Positions 12,291-24,179 of a stretch of 64,000 nucleotides of DNA are shown one piece after another; position 1 is the stretch's first letter, and each line of letters begins with the position of its first letter. Source of the stretch: Mytilus edulis (Eukaryota > Mollusca > Bivalvia > Mytilida > Mytilidae); assembly GCF_963676685.1 (NCBI RefSeq), contig NC_092348.1:26077386-26141385 (forward strand), written 5' to 3'. The notes under the pieces are model-generated. The model was not told the DNA's origin. It ran no database searches and saw only the letters and a program-made list of their open reading frames with translations. The position numbers and the translations under genes are program-made.

Positions 12291-15200
12291 ATGGGAGACA
12301 GTAATTCATTATTTATGTAAGTATGGACATTGTTATGTAAATATTCTTATAAAAGAATTAGTCTGTCTAAAATGTAAAGGAATTACAGTTATTTGAAATT
12401 TTAAAGATTTTTCGTAATATCAAAAAGATCGAAAATGTATACCGACGTTAAAAGCAGATGCCGAAAGATTACTTCCTTAAGATTATTTGAATAGTGTTTC
12501 AAAAATATTAATACTTGTGCTGAACGAAACAAGAATGTGTCCATAGTACACGTGTGCCCCACTCGCACTATCATTTTTATGTTCAGTGGACCAAGAAATT
12601 AGGGGTAAAAACTCTAATTTGGCATTACAATTAAAAAATCATTTCATAGGGAACATGTGTACTAAGTATCACGTTGTTTGAATTTCAACTTCATCAAAAA
12701 CTACCATGACCAAAAACTTTAAACCAGAAGCGGGACAGACGAACGAACGAATGAACCGATGGACGAACGAACAGTCGGACGAACGAACAAACGGACGAAT
12801 GAACGAAACAACGGACGAACGGACGCACAGACCAGAAAACTTAATGCCCCTCTACTATCGTAGATGGGGCATACAAATTGTACAAAATTAATAAGAAGTA
12901 GAGGATTCAGAAAGAATAACAAACGAATCACGTCAGGCGTGATTTTGATAACGTATTCCAATCCGTTTTTCTTTTACAATTCTCAAATTCATACTATTAC
13001 GTGTGAAGGTTTGTTTAAAATTTGACCATAATTCATAGGAATATTATAACGATAGTGGATTGTATCCATATAGTTTACATATGCATATGTTGTGTACATG
13101 TTATCATTCTGTTCAGGTAATTACTTGTAACACGCGCGAAAGACGTGCGACTATTAGTAATTTAAGGGAAGCCTATTTGACTGTCCCTTTGGTATCTTTC
13201 GTCCCTCTTTTAGTTCCATAAAAGTCAGCAAATCAAGGACATTTCTTAAGGCAGTATGATGTTTTAAATGTACCGGAATTAAAAAAATCATTCGCAAAGG
13301 AGACTAAATTATCTATCATTGTACAGTTGATGAAATTTACCATTTGATTAAAACAACACAATCCGGAGTTGGTCATTGAGGCATCCACAACATTATACAT
13401 TGTAAGAAGTAAATACTTTGACAGCAGCGAAATAATCAGACAATGTTGATTTTGAAAATCAATTACCTTAAGGTTGCACTTTGTAAATACAGCTGCTCGC
13501 AAAACACGCCTCTTTTGGGGAGAACTTGAATATTCATAGAAAATTAATTTTGTTTACATACTGGTTACCAGTTATGCTCTCTGTGTTTCATCTCACAGAG
13601 ACATAACTTGGCAATGTTACCAGTAAATAAAAATGTGCATATTGTTTACATTGGAATCTGTGGTAACCTTTCATTAGAGGTAGGGGTAGTTAAGAAAATA
13701 AGTGTTAGTTTAAACTCTGAGAAGTTCAGGGCATATAAACGTTGAAAATATCCCGAACAGCCCTATATTTTGACCTTTGAAAAAAATTGTGGTGCATATG
13801 AAGATTTAATTCTAGGATAAGATTTTTTTCAAAACTACATAGTAAAAGTGGTACAGTTTTAGCCTTAAAAGGAGTTCCTATGGGAAATTGCATTGTCAAT
13901 ATTTACAGAAATGCAACCTATATAGGATGAAAAAGGGGATAATTCAGAATTTAACCAATTTTGCTTTATTTCACAGATTTTAAAGAAATTAACTCAAATA
14001 TGAAGTTTTATGAATATTAAATGAAGATTGATAGAATCCTTGGCCTTAAATATGATGACTCAGCATAAATTCACAGTTTACAGTATGCATAGTTTACAGA
14101 AATTCCTGGATACACAATTAATTCATAATACTTTGCATATTTGTAAGTTAAATTGTTAAGAAGTGCTTATATTTAGTCTTTGCAGTCATTGAAACTCATA
14201 GATCCTTCCTGAATATTATGTATGGGGTGTTAGTGTCCTTTCGATAACCCATAAAGTAAGCCGCAACACCTAAATCTGGTTGTTTTTGTCACCACGGCAT
14301 AATAAATACAAGCTAGAAAAACAGAATATCTTAACAAAACTTACAACAGTGTGTTCAATCCTGAATATGTACTAGATATTCAAAATTGCTAGAAACAGCA
14401 GAATGATTTAGGAAATTTGAGGCCCCAGGGGCAAAAAACATAGAAAATTGCCTATCCCCTGGGTCATAAAACAAATAATTTAACTTGTAAATGCTATGAT
14501 TTTATGATTTTAAAGTTCTTGATATAGAAAAACAATAACTATGCTAGGAAGTAATGCAAAATTCAGATGTTAGCAGTCATCTCTTTAACATTTTAAGTGA
14601 ATTTATATCTCAGTTTGGTATCTGCATCATTTATTTACAACCACTGGGTCGATGCCACTGCTGGTGGAGATTTCGTTACCGGAGGGTATCAGAAGCCCAG
14701 TAGTCAGCACTTTTTGTGCTGACATGAATTGTCATTGATATTGTTATATTTATAAATTTATTTGTTTACAAATGTTTTAATTTTTTGAAATACTAAGGCT
14801 TTTCTACCTCAGGCATAAATTACCTTAGCGTACTTTATTTGGCCTTTTTAACTTTTTTTGATTCGAGCGTCACTGATGAGTCTTTTGTAGACGAAACGCG
14901 CATCTGGCGTATACTAAATTTGGTCCTGGAATCTATGATGAGTTTATTTATATAATCTTGAAACATATTTAATTATAGTGGATTGGGAAACAAGTTTTGC
15001 AACTTATATTAATCCCTTTCCACTTTGCGGTTGCGAGTGCTGCCTTGTAGCGGCATAAGCCTGCTCTTTTTCGAAATCTACAAGGGTGTCTTTAACGTGC
15101 AAGAGATATGACACTCTCTTAACACGGGTCAGCCATTTATCGTCCCCTTCTGACGGACTATCGTCGTTTCCACAAGACCATACTCGCAAAAGGTGTCAAG

Positions 15201-18200
15201 GGAGCGCCGAAAATTCAGTCCCTGGCGAGACGGGAATCGAACCAGGAACCTTTGTATTAAAGATTGACTGCTAAACATTACATTTATAGTAATCTGATAT
15301 GCTTTAAATATGTTATCAAAATAGTTTTAAACAGGTTCTAGGCATTTCTTATATCAGACAATATGCAAATAGGGTTAGCTGGTTAATTAAAATCTTGTTT
15401 TCAAATTCTTTAAAAAATTGAAACAGGGGATGGGGTATAAAATATACAGTAAAGAAAAACTTAGAGTATGCACTGTGATTTCTTTAAGGCTATAATTCTG
15501 ATAAATGAGTATTAATGTGAGAAAAACTGATTTTAGGGAGTTTTCTATTTGAGTAAATATTTGTATAGGTTGCACTTTGTAAATACAGCTGTTTCTCAAA
15601 ATACTCCTCTTTTGGGGAGAACTTGAATATCCATAGAAAATAAATTTTGTTTACATACTGGTTCCTAGTTATGCTCTCTGTGTTCCATCTCACAGAGACA
15701 TAACTTGGCAATGTTACCAGTAAATAAAAATGTGCATGTTGTTTACATTGAAATCTGTGGTAACCTTTCATTCGAGGTATGGGTAGTTATGAAAATAAGT
15801 GTTAGTTTAAACTCTAAAAAATTGTGGTGCATATGAACATTCAATTCTAGGATAAGATTTTTTTCAAAACTTCATAGTAAAAGTGGTACAGTTTTAGCCG
15901 TAAAAGGAGTTCCTATAGGAAATTGCATTGTCAATATTTACAGAAATGCAACCTAAATGATGAATCAGAACAAAAATACATGTAAAATCCTGAAATCTGT
16001 GATTTTTGAGGATTTTCTGCATTTTTACCCCAAAAATGTAGAATTAGTGAAATATTGAATTTTGAAACTTGTTTTCATACAGAAAACATGCAGATAGTCA
16101 ATTAATTACTGATGAAATATTTCTTTGGGACAGGGCCATTTTTGGAACTTAGTGAACCTAGTAATTTCTCTTCGAAACAATCAAATTAGTCGTTCTTCCA
16201 AAACTTCTAGAGACTTTATTTAGTTCTTAGTGTAAAATAGACCTTGTTGATTATCAATCCTATCCAGTTGGAGAATATAAGTGGATCATGCACTACCAGG
16301 ATCGCTTTCACAAATTCAGTGTACTATGCTCTATAAAGACAAAAAGAGCAGTTGAAGTGGCTTACCAATATACTGACATTTGTTTTTACATTTGGGAGCT
16401 CCACATATTGTGCAAAGTCATAATCGAAGAGAATTTAAAAATTATGTAATTACAAAACCTATACTTCTTTGGCCAGAACTTAACTTGGTACATGGTAAAC
16501 CATGTCACCCTCAAAGTCATGAGTTTTCAGAAAGGGCGAACGCTGACATAAATAGTAATAGTATGCAACTATTTTATGTTTTAATTTTCTTTCCCAGGTC
16601 AAACCATGAACGATTGATCATTCGCCGTATAAAGCATTATTGGGAAGTGACCCTAAAGTTGCCTTGTCATCGTCAGCTCTTTCAAAAGAAATTGTTGACA
16701 CTGTAGAAACTGAAGAAACTGACGAAACATTGACTAAAATCAGCAAGGACCCATCGACGCAACATCTAATTCAAAATTTAATAACACTTTTAGATGATAT
16801 ATTGGCTCTCAACAATAACGACCTCTGTGTGCACATTAAAGAAGTTTATCTTGCCGCACTGACTTTAAATAAAGCTAATGCAAACAACGAACACTGACAT
16901 TTCCTGCATCTTGATATCTTTATCTTTATGGGGAGGCTTAATAACATAATTTATGATAAAAGGAGATGATTTTTCACTTACTATTGTTAGTTATCCATTT
17001 TTAGATGGTGACGTTTCCTTGTCACAATCTTATGGTGATTATATATCTGAACGTGTGCGATTCACCCGTGTATGTATTAATGTATTTGAATAAATTAACA
17101 ACGCCCTGGCTAAAAAAAAAAAGACGTTTGATTCGTAGTTAAGTATTTTACCTTTCTACCAGTGTGTTTGAAGTTTAAATGCGCACGAAACATACTTACA
17201 TTCAAATGTAAGTCACAGCACTTGTTCATGAAATTCGTGGTAAATTATCTAACTACAAATTTGATTTTTGTAAACCATTTAATTACCACAAATTTCATGA
17301 ACAAGTGCTGTGACTTACATATGAATGTAAGTATGTTTCGTGCGCAAATAGATAAAATACTCTATTTGGCGTAACTCTTTTTCAGGGTAATTCCTTTAGT
17401 GCTCATCGTTAAAATTTGTTGCTGGGGAGCTATTTGTTATAGAATTAGATGGTCAAACAGATCAGGAAATGAACAAACCACAATTATTCATCGCACTGTT
17501 GTAAGTAAATATATTGGTGAAACTTCTAAAATAACATTCAAAAATAACATGTGTAGCTCATAACTAAATGTGCATAATACTCAAGTTTTATGCACAATAG
17601 AAAACCCTCATTGGAAATTTTTACTTTTGCAAATTCATCCTTGAACATTTGAGTGTGTGGAATTTGTTTGAATATATTTTTCATCCAATAGGTTAAAACT
17701 ATATAAGGTTAAGTTGCCTTTAGATAGAATAGACTATTGTTTTTCACTCATATCACGTTGCACGTGCGATCGGCTCCTAACTTATTTAAGGCTTTTTCTT
17801 GCAACAAAATGGTGCTGATAGTTAATAAAGGTACCAGGCTTAAAATTTGATACGTCAGACGCGCGTTTCGTCTACATTAGACTCATACATGACGATCAGA
17901 TCAAAATAGTAAGAAAGCCAAAACAAGTAAAATTGAAGAGCATTGAGGACCGGAAATTCCTTAAAATTGTTCAAGAGCGGCTGACACTTAGTGAAATTGG
18001 CATTAAACACAAAATAATTATTAAAACAATTTTGATAACACTACGAAATTTATAACAAATTTAAACGATTCAGAAATGTCATCTAATATTCAGAAACAAA
18101 TGTTTAAGAAATATATGTGTAAGTACATATCTATTACCGGAATTTGTTGTTAAATAACAATACAATGGTTCGTTGTCTTTTTAAAATAATCTATCGAATA

Positions 18201-18656
18201 TTAATAGATATAGAAAGACGTGGTGTGAGTATATTTGTTTTTATATCCTTCACTTGGTATCATATGTAATCATTTGAACTAATTTTCCAACGCAATTGAT
18301 TTAAAGTAAACACTTAAATTGTTGATATATCTTGATATTGCTTATAATATGTTTGTCAGTTAACAATAACAATAATACCATACGAATAAATTCAACCCGT
18401 TTTCATTTCAAAAGCGACAAAAACATAATTTATATTTTCCAGTGTGAGTTATACATATATATTTTTTTAGATTCAAGGGCCTGTTGAAAATGGTATTACT
18501 GGTATAGAAAACCCTGGATATTTGCAGCAGCCTCTAGTTTATACCGATGCAATCAGTCCAAACCCGAGACCATCATCGGTACTTCCATCAAACGAGCAAA
18601 TGACCAAAGCACCGTACTATCCAGAACAGTATAATCCGGGGGCATCGCGTTATTAG
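12291..18656 (+). CDS. Array copy 2: uncharacterised 108-residue single-pass membrane protein, PPxY motifs lost
   Basis: Coding exons 12291-12316, 17386-17500 and 18471-18656, all with gt-ag borders and phases 2 and 0. The non-coding first exon ends at 9680. Predicted protein: eight-residue N-terminus, hydrophobic segment about residues 9-27 containing Pro12, Lys18, Trp22 and Cys26, then a basic flank (Arg28, Arg30) suggesting that the C-terminus is cytosolic. The tail carries NPGY at 61-64. Where copies 3 and 4 have PPxY motifs, this copy has PLVY (68-71) and LPSN, so both are broken, although the frame is intact to a TAG. The C-terminus is Tyr-rich (APYYPEQY). Intron 1 (5.1 kb) is the longest of the array; it contains a three-copy inverted-repeat element twice, a SINE, an integrase pseudogene and a 63 bp-arm hairpin that ends 40 bases before exon 2. 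Sister of copy 3. Function unknown. Confidence 0.85.
12700..12830 (+). repeat. ACGAACGA-type simple repeat at the end of a dispersed element
   Basis: Imperfect GAACGAACGAAT tetramer array. The preceding 120 bases (GTAAAAACTCTAAT, GGGAACATGTGTACTAA, AAAACTACC) match 56705-56910, whose end is also a GACGGACG array, so the array is the tail of one element. Confidence 0.6.
13471..13919. mobile_element. Inverted-repeat element, copy a (449 bp)
   Basis: Ends AGGTTGCACTTTGTAAATAC and, inverted, AGGTTGCATTTCTGTAAATA. An internal hairpin lies around CTGGTTACCAG...CACAGAG. Two other copies lie at 15567-15954 and 40264-40712. No coding capacity. Confidence 0.85.
14641..14930 (-). repeat. CGCGTTTCGTCT mussel repeat, reverse copy with both ends
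   Basis: Holds ACGAAACGCGCATCTGGCG and, at the other end, CCACTGGGTCGATGCCACTG. The same two blocks occur in opposite orientation at 58964-59305, showing a unit of about 300-340 bases. The family is familiar from Mytilus transcripts. Confidence 0.75.
15003..15285 (-). mobile_element. tRNA-derived SINE
   Basis: On the minus strand the head contains GGTTCGATTCCCG, a canonical tRNA T-arm/B-box, preceded by a degraded A-box-like TTAGCAGTC. A conserved-looking body follows (GACCCGTGTTAAGAGAG, ATCTCTTGCACGTTAAAGAC). This layout fits molluscan V-SINE-type elements. It is not a working tRNA because no cloverleaf is possible. Confidence 0.7.
15567..15954. mobile_element. Inverted-repeat element, copy b (388 bp, internal deletion)
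   Basis: Same orientation and ends as copy a at 13471, about 1.65 kb away. It lacks roughly 60 bases from the middle. It is flanked by TA on both sides, consistent with a TA target duplication. Confidence 0.85.
16270..16897 (+). pseudogene. Broken retroelement-type integrase (KRBA2-like) fragment
   Basis: Pieces in different frames read as consecutive parts of an integrase core: EYKWIMHYQD, then KTKRAVEVAYQ, then LGAPHIVQS...REFKN, LWPELNLVHGK and HPQS...ERANADI, and after a deletion HSPYKALLGSDPKV and SALSKEIVDTVET. At least two frame changes are needed, the middle is missing, and the catalytic Asp of the expected SDNG motif reads His. This resembles the integrase domain of KRBA2/SCAND3-type proteins found in many invertebrate genomes. 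Dead copy inside intron 1 of array copy 2. Confidence 0.75.
17181..17345. repeat. Near-perfect hairpin, 63 bp arms
   Basis: 17181-17243 and 17283-17345 are inverted copies with about two mismatches around a 39 bp loop. The right arm ends 40 bases before exon 2 of copy 2. Copy 3 has a diverged sequence resembling only the left arm (about 28530-28600). Confidence 0.9.
17831..17960 (+). repeat. CGCGTTTCGTCT mussel repeat in intron 2 of copy 2
   Basis: Starts GGTACCAGG and includes GACGCGCGTTTCGTCTAC and GATCAGATCAAAATAG. A damaged relative lies at the same relative site in copy 3 (29176-29262), both followed by GCATTAAACACAAAA-like intron sequence. Confidence 0.75.
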
Positions 18657-18782
18657 TGTATTTAAGTTTAATGATTACGAGCGTTATTGCTTGTTTTAAA
18701 TACTTACCATTTACTCTTATTCAAAAGATATTGCTTATACCAAATGTATTGTTATAAAAGACATCATTAATAATTGTAGTTT

Positions 18783-18990
18783 ATACCGTATAGCGGGTTA
18801 TTTTCGCCGGTCTAAAATTTCGCGATATTCATTGAATAAGGTATATGAAACATTTTGGGGGTTATTATTTTGGCGGATTAAAAACTTTAATCGATACCTT
18901 TGCATGTACACTTTAATTTGGCGATTTTGTTCTATCCGAAAAAAATCAGCGACAATTTACACTCCGCGAAAATAACCCGCTATACGGTAT
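18783..18990. mobile_element. 208 bp inverted-repeat element with perfect 25 bp ends
   Basis: Begins ATACCGTATAGCGGGTTATT and ends with the exact inverted copy over 25 bases. No coding capacity. Lies about 130 bases after the stop codon of copy 2. Confidence 0.85.
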
Positions 18991-19274
18991 GCAATTATCA
19001 TTAAACAAAGTCAAAAGAATCTACATGTGATATGTTTTTATATTAATGTAATAAGGGAATAAGATGCATATAGATTTACCAATATTTTTATAAAACATCA
19101 TTATTTTGTATTCATCTGTAGGGTTTCAATGCACATATGTTGCATACAAAATTGACAGAAAAAAATAAGTTTACAAATAGAAATACTTATTTCGAAAATT
19201 ATAAAAAGAATACATACTGTTCTGCTTGAATTGATATTTTGATATTTATATGTCGTGTACATGTTATTATTTTG

Positions 19275-19392
19275 TTCGGGTTATTACTTGTACAAACATG
19301 TTGTTCAAGTTATTAATTGCATGGTGCCATCATACAATTTTTTACTTGTACAAATAAATTGTACAAGTAATAACTTGTACAATGTTTGTAAA
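19275..19392. repeat. Cluster of ACTTGTACAA palindromes
   Basis: ACTTGTACAA or its inverse occurs several times, including the perfect hairpin TTACTTGTACAA-ATAAA-TTGTACAAGTAA at 19342-19370. A related GTACATGTTAT...TTACTTGTA segment lies at 13092-13132. Confidence 0.6.
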
Positions 19393-19496
19393 GAAAAAGA
19401 TAATTACTTATACAACTCACTATCTTTGAGATATATCTTTTCATAAAAAAAATATTTTTTTTTAATGACAATGATACATATTTATTAATAATGGAA

Positions 19497-19750
19497 TACT
19501 AACATTTACTGACATGCCAGCTACAGACCTCAATTAAACTGATTAAAAAATAATGTCTTCTTCATATGAAAATCAAGCACAATCCCTCCCGTTAGGGGTT
19601 TAGTATGATGCTATCCTAAAATACACGAGAAGACGTGACCCGTGTCATGCTAACAACTGGTTTAAGAATGAATTTGTTTATTTCTGATGCATGTGAATCA
19701 ATTTTAATACCACAATATGCCATTCTTAATGACCTGACAATAGTATTGTA
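19497..19750 (-). repeat. Retroelement 3' tail fragment
   Basis: Shares TTACTGACATGCCAGCT, CCCGTTAGGGGTTTAGTAT and ATGACCTGACAA with 30025-30290, in the same orientation. The coding portion is mostly lost. Confidence 0.6.
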
Positions 19751-19945
19751 ACCTCCGTAATTACATAAGCTGTAAATTACCTTCCATTATCACTTTGAAG
19801 TATATGTGGAGTTCCCAAAAGTGAAAAAAAAAAATTAAGTGAGTTGGTAAATCAGTTCAGCAGCTCTTTTTATCTTTAGAGTACAGTACACGTATTTGGT
19901 AAAGTGATCCTGGTAGTGCATGATCTACTTATATTCTCCATCTGT
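19750..19945 (-). pseudogene. Second broken integrase fragment (KRBA2-like), opposite strand
   Basis: On the minus strand EYK-stop-IMHYQDHFTKY and KIKRAAELIYQLT are followed in another frame by LGTPHILQSDNGR-stop-FTAYVIT. Clearly the same domain as 16270-16897, but an independent copy: it keeps the SDNG motif yet has stops and a frame change. Confidence 0.7.
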
Positions 19946-20237
19946 GTGTACTATTAGTCTCACGTTTTGTTTTAATTTGAAACAGAAACCGACTTCTTTT
20001 AACATAACTATTAGTCTCCCTTTCCCTTACATAACTATTAGTCTCACGTTTTTTGAATGTAAGTACTAAATTATTAGATGATTTATTTTCATGCCACAAG
20101 TTAATTATTTCATCATAAACTTTCTTTTCTACACTGTTTTTCATCTTTACACTTTAGTTTTGATTATTGAACTGAATAATGTTGCTCACATATTTGTAAC
20201 ATAAAAGGTATTCACATGTTAAAAGCGTATACCTTTA

Positions 20238-20673
20238 GGTGGCACGGTAGTATTTGCATTCCAGAATTTAGGTTGCTCTTTTGTGTACCCTACTTAGGTT
20301 AATGTATCTAAACAGTGTGATTGGACAAAAAATACATTATCAACTGAACATACTTTCTCAAACTGAGGGATGAATCAGGTGTAGAAAAATATGAAATAAT
20401 TTTACATACAGATGAAAATGAATTTTTGAGAATTTTTTAGATTTTGTATTCACTGCACCATAAAAGACCTAAAAGTACTAGTGGCCTTAGGTTTTTAAAA
20501 ATAGCAAAAAAAGTAAACGGTCAGGACACATATTCAAATTCATTTCTGAATAGTAAAATGAAAGTACTTCAATTAACTGTGAATGTAGAATTTTTTGCAG
20601 TGTTAGAAAGTGGTGAAAATTCTAAAAAGGCTATCATTATCCCTTATGGGCCAGGAAATACTACCGTGCCACC
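20238..20673. mobile_element. 436 bp inverted-repeat element with TTTA target duplication
   Basis: Ends GGTGGCACGGTAGTATTT and its inverse, with TTTA on both sides (20234-20237 and 20674-20677). A 79-codon open frame inside the right half resembles nothing I know and probably reflects chance. Confidence 0.8.
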
Positions 20674-20809
20674 TTTAGTCTAAGTCTAAGTCATTTGTTA
20701 AAGGGAACCGATTTGTCGCGAACATCGACTAGGCCAAGGTAGAATACTGATATGTACTAGTTGTTATCTTTTTCTCAATAAAAATTGCCATGATGATAAC
20801 AAATTTGAT

Positions 20810-21256
20810 ATAGAATGAAATTCAAAACAGTGTGGCTGTGGCCATTGATTGACACATTAAATTCATCCATTGACTGGGACAATTTAGGTGAACGTTTGTA
20901 TGTAACGATCACTGCTCACTATGTACTTTTTAAAGACACTTAAACTATGGGGTCACCAAAGGTTCTCAACACCTTAATAAAGTAATTCGAAAAATTAATC
21001 AGAAATAACACGATGTTTTGATTTATAACAATTATATAAATCAAAACAAAGGTTATTCCTGATTAATTTTTCGAATTATTTTATAATTAAAGGCGTTAAG
21101 AAACCTTTGGTGACCCCACAGTTTAAATGTCTATCGTAGGTACGTCGTGAACAGTGGTCGTTACAGACAAACGTTCACGTAAATTGTCCCAGTCAATGGA
21201 TGAATTTAATGTGTCAATCAATGGCCACAGCCACACTGTTTTGAATTTCATTCTAT
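20810..21256. repeat. Large palindrome, about 447 bp
   Basis: ATAGAATGAAATTCAAAACA at the left end reappears inverted at the right end. Matching continues through GGCTGTGGCCATTGATTG, CATTGACTGGGACAAT, TGGGGTCACCAAAGGTT and TCGAAAAATTAATCAG to a centre near 21030. There are a few indels between the arms. Confidence 0.85.
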
Positions 21257-23660
21257 AATGAATTACTTTTAACATTTTGAACCTCAACAAATCAGACAAA
21301 TTTGTATTATTGTGGGTTATACCTGTTAATACTTTTACTAACAAATATCATTGAAACTTTTCTTAAATTTGTCCAAAACGTTTAAAAAGAATTCATGTCA
21401 ACATGTAAAATATCTTAAATAATAATAACATTCATTTTTACACTGTAAATATATCAAAACGATATTTATAAGTGTACTTCTTTAATTTCAAAGATAAAAA
21501 TGCTTGTACTTTTCTATTTACAAATTTGTGTTTTAACCCAATTTAGTTAGAAAGGAATGTTCATGTCAAAACAGTATTAAGATATGCTGGTTGAAAATTG
21601 AAATTTCCATACTGAAATATTTCATTAAACGAAAAAATCCTTTTTTTTTTATTAAGACTTCTACAGAAAAAGATTTCTTCAAGTTTATGTCACAGTATCT
21701 CATGTTTCGTCACATAATATATATATAACACTTATGAATATCAGATTGTTTTTTTTTTCATGATAAATTAGGGTTAAATTTGACTTTTTGAGGCTTGTTG
21801 AAAGCCGCTCAGTGATTTTCGCTTGCAATCTTTTATGCAATTCGGTCTCTAGTTGAGAGTTGTCTCATTGACGTTCATACACCATATGCATTTATTAAGT
21901 ACCTTAATTATTAGTCAAGATCCACACCGTTCAATGCCTATGAACAATTGTGATTGAGTTTAAATTACCTAAGACCTTTCCTCAATAACCTCTAATTTCT
22001 CACAGGAGGAAAACAAAACATTTGATATATCTGCGATCACTCGCAGTTTTTGGTGGGGTTCGTGTTGCGTAGTCTTTAGTTTTCTATGTTCTGTATTGTG
22101 TTCTATTATTTTCTTGTTAGTCTTTTTATTTTTTAGCCATGGCGTTGTCAGACAGTCCCTCTAGTTTCTGTCGCCCCGCTTTGTTAACATATGTTTGTTT
22201 TAAATCTCATAGACACGATAGTGAGTAGGAACGTACAGTGATAATGTCTCGAACAGGAGTTTTATTTCTCAATTTTGGTATTACAAACTACAAACATATT
22301 AGAGCTGTGAGTACAACATTATCACGAGAGTTGTAGGATACGGGAAACAGCCCTTATGGATGTAAATTACATTGTCATCAAAGTTTTAAACAACATACAT
22401 GTGACTTAAATTTAAAATTAATGCGTGTATGATAGAAGACGCTTACTCCCTCAATGCAACCGATATCACCCTATTAGAATTTCAGGAACTTTACTTTTAA
22501 AATTGTGATCTGAACAAATGATTATATAACGGGACACAATTTGGGAAATCATTTTGTATATTTATTACAATGGTTTACAAACATATACCAATAACTTTTG
22601 TTTCAAAATTTAACCTTCGCCTATATAGATCTAGTTATATAAGGCCACGATAAAGGATGCTATAAGGACGTCTGCCCTTCATTTTTGATTAATAGCAAGA
22701 TATTCATAATCCTCTGGTTTTATCCATGTAGTGCCATTCAAAATTGGCCATTAATCCCTACTTTTCAAAAGTTCATAATTTAATTACATATAGTTAAAAG
22801 CGCCATTATGAGAAAAATATATCCTTGTTATTTAAAAAAAAATTGACAGAAAAAAATGTTCCTATGTTAAATGTATGGCAGATCTAGAGAGAATCGTTTC
22901 CAGCCAAATTGTCAATGGCTTATATCTGGAAAACAATCAGACGGACCAGACCCTTCACTTTTGGGCTTTCATAGTTCTTTTATTTATACAATATCTATTT
23001 ATAACAGTATTTTACGATCTTGTTATTTTGAAACAGTGTAGCGAACATCCTTTTTACAGTAATGCTATTAGTATCATTTTTATTTTTTGCAAAACTTTAT
23101 TTTGATGTATAAATATTTAAAAGATAAATTCACGAGGTTAAAAGGTATGCATTCTGCATCTTTTCTCAGACAGCATAGTACTGAGAGGGTTAGCTAGCTA
23201 TCGAACCAGGTTTAATCAACCATTTTCTAAATAATAAAATGCCTTTATCAAGTGAGGAATATGACAGTTGTCATCCATTTTGATTTTGCCATTTGATTAG
23301 GGACTTTCCTTTTTGAATTTTCCTCGGAGATCAGCATGTTTGGGATTTTACTATTTGCTGTAGCTTGTAAATGTTGTTTAGTTACACTTTATAGCGGTTA
23401 GTATGATTGTTTAAGACATTGAGTATCTAATTATGGTTGATAGAAATTATCTTTAAAAGTAAATATTCCTAAAATATCACTACACATTAAAACATATAAT
23501 TTGGATGTGCTGACTTCCCTTATTAATGATATTTTGTCGAAAGGTATGTCCAGATCGCACAGATGACACACGAATTAGAGTTTTCGAAGAAATTACTTAA
23601 TGCTACTTAATGCTTCTTAATGCTACTTCTTGTACGCGTATTTCTGTTGTTTTTTTTTTA
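21257..23660. other. Intergenic DNA between copies 2 and 3
   Basis: No gene seen. Contains repeat fragments at 21830-21890 and 22080-22180 (TTAGCCATGGCGTTGTCAG), and flank segments duplicated from upstream of copy 2 (22580-22870 and 23560-23730). Confidence 0.5.
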
Positions 23661-24179
23661 ATTCAAAATAGGATTCAATATTTTGAAGCAAAGGATGTAA
23701 AAGATCGGCAAAATTGATTAGCTGTATGATAAAAAAGAACAAAAACATAACAGCAAAATTAAAAGGATGTAAAAATCAAATGTTTTTATATTTTTGCAAA
23801 TTGAAATAGACGTAAATTACTCCCTATTAGTTTTTTTTGTTGGTTGAAAACTTAGTGTCTAGCCGATTACAAGCGTTAAGTTTTCCGATTTGTGATATTT
23901 AAAAGTATTTGCGAGAATCCCAACGCCCTTTAATTACCACTGATATGAAAACCATTCGGTACCGTCTTCTATGTCCGATTGGACTTGCAGTGCTGTAACC
24001 GTATTACGGATCAAAGGATAGATGTTTTTTGTTCAATATACAACTGGAATTATCATGATTACACAGGAACTTTAAATAGGATGTTGTTAATTAGAATAAC
24101 ATCATATAAAAATTTAAAACCAATTGTTCAGAGAACAATTGAAGGTCTTTCCACCTATAAAGATCAATTGTGATATAGA

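Noticed and set aside
12706-12961. Overlapping frames with repetitive N-E-R-T or F-V-R-S translation
   Set aside because: Translation of an ACGAACGA simple repeat, not a repeat protein.
15004-15274. Two overlapping open frames of about 60 codons on opposite strands
   Set aside because: Both lie in the tRNA-derived SINE.
15210-15285. Possible tRNA gene on the minus strand
   Set aside because: Only the T-arm/B-box is convincing; no acceptor stem or anticodon arm, and a SINE body follows.
17162-17374. 70-codon open frame upstream of exon 2 of copy 2
   Set aside because: Created by translating the 63 bp-arm hairpin.
20444-20683. 79-codon open frame
   Set aside because: Lies within, and runs out through the right end of, the 436 bp inverted-repeat element at 20238-20673.
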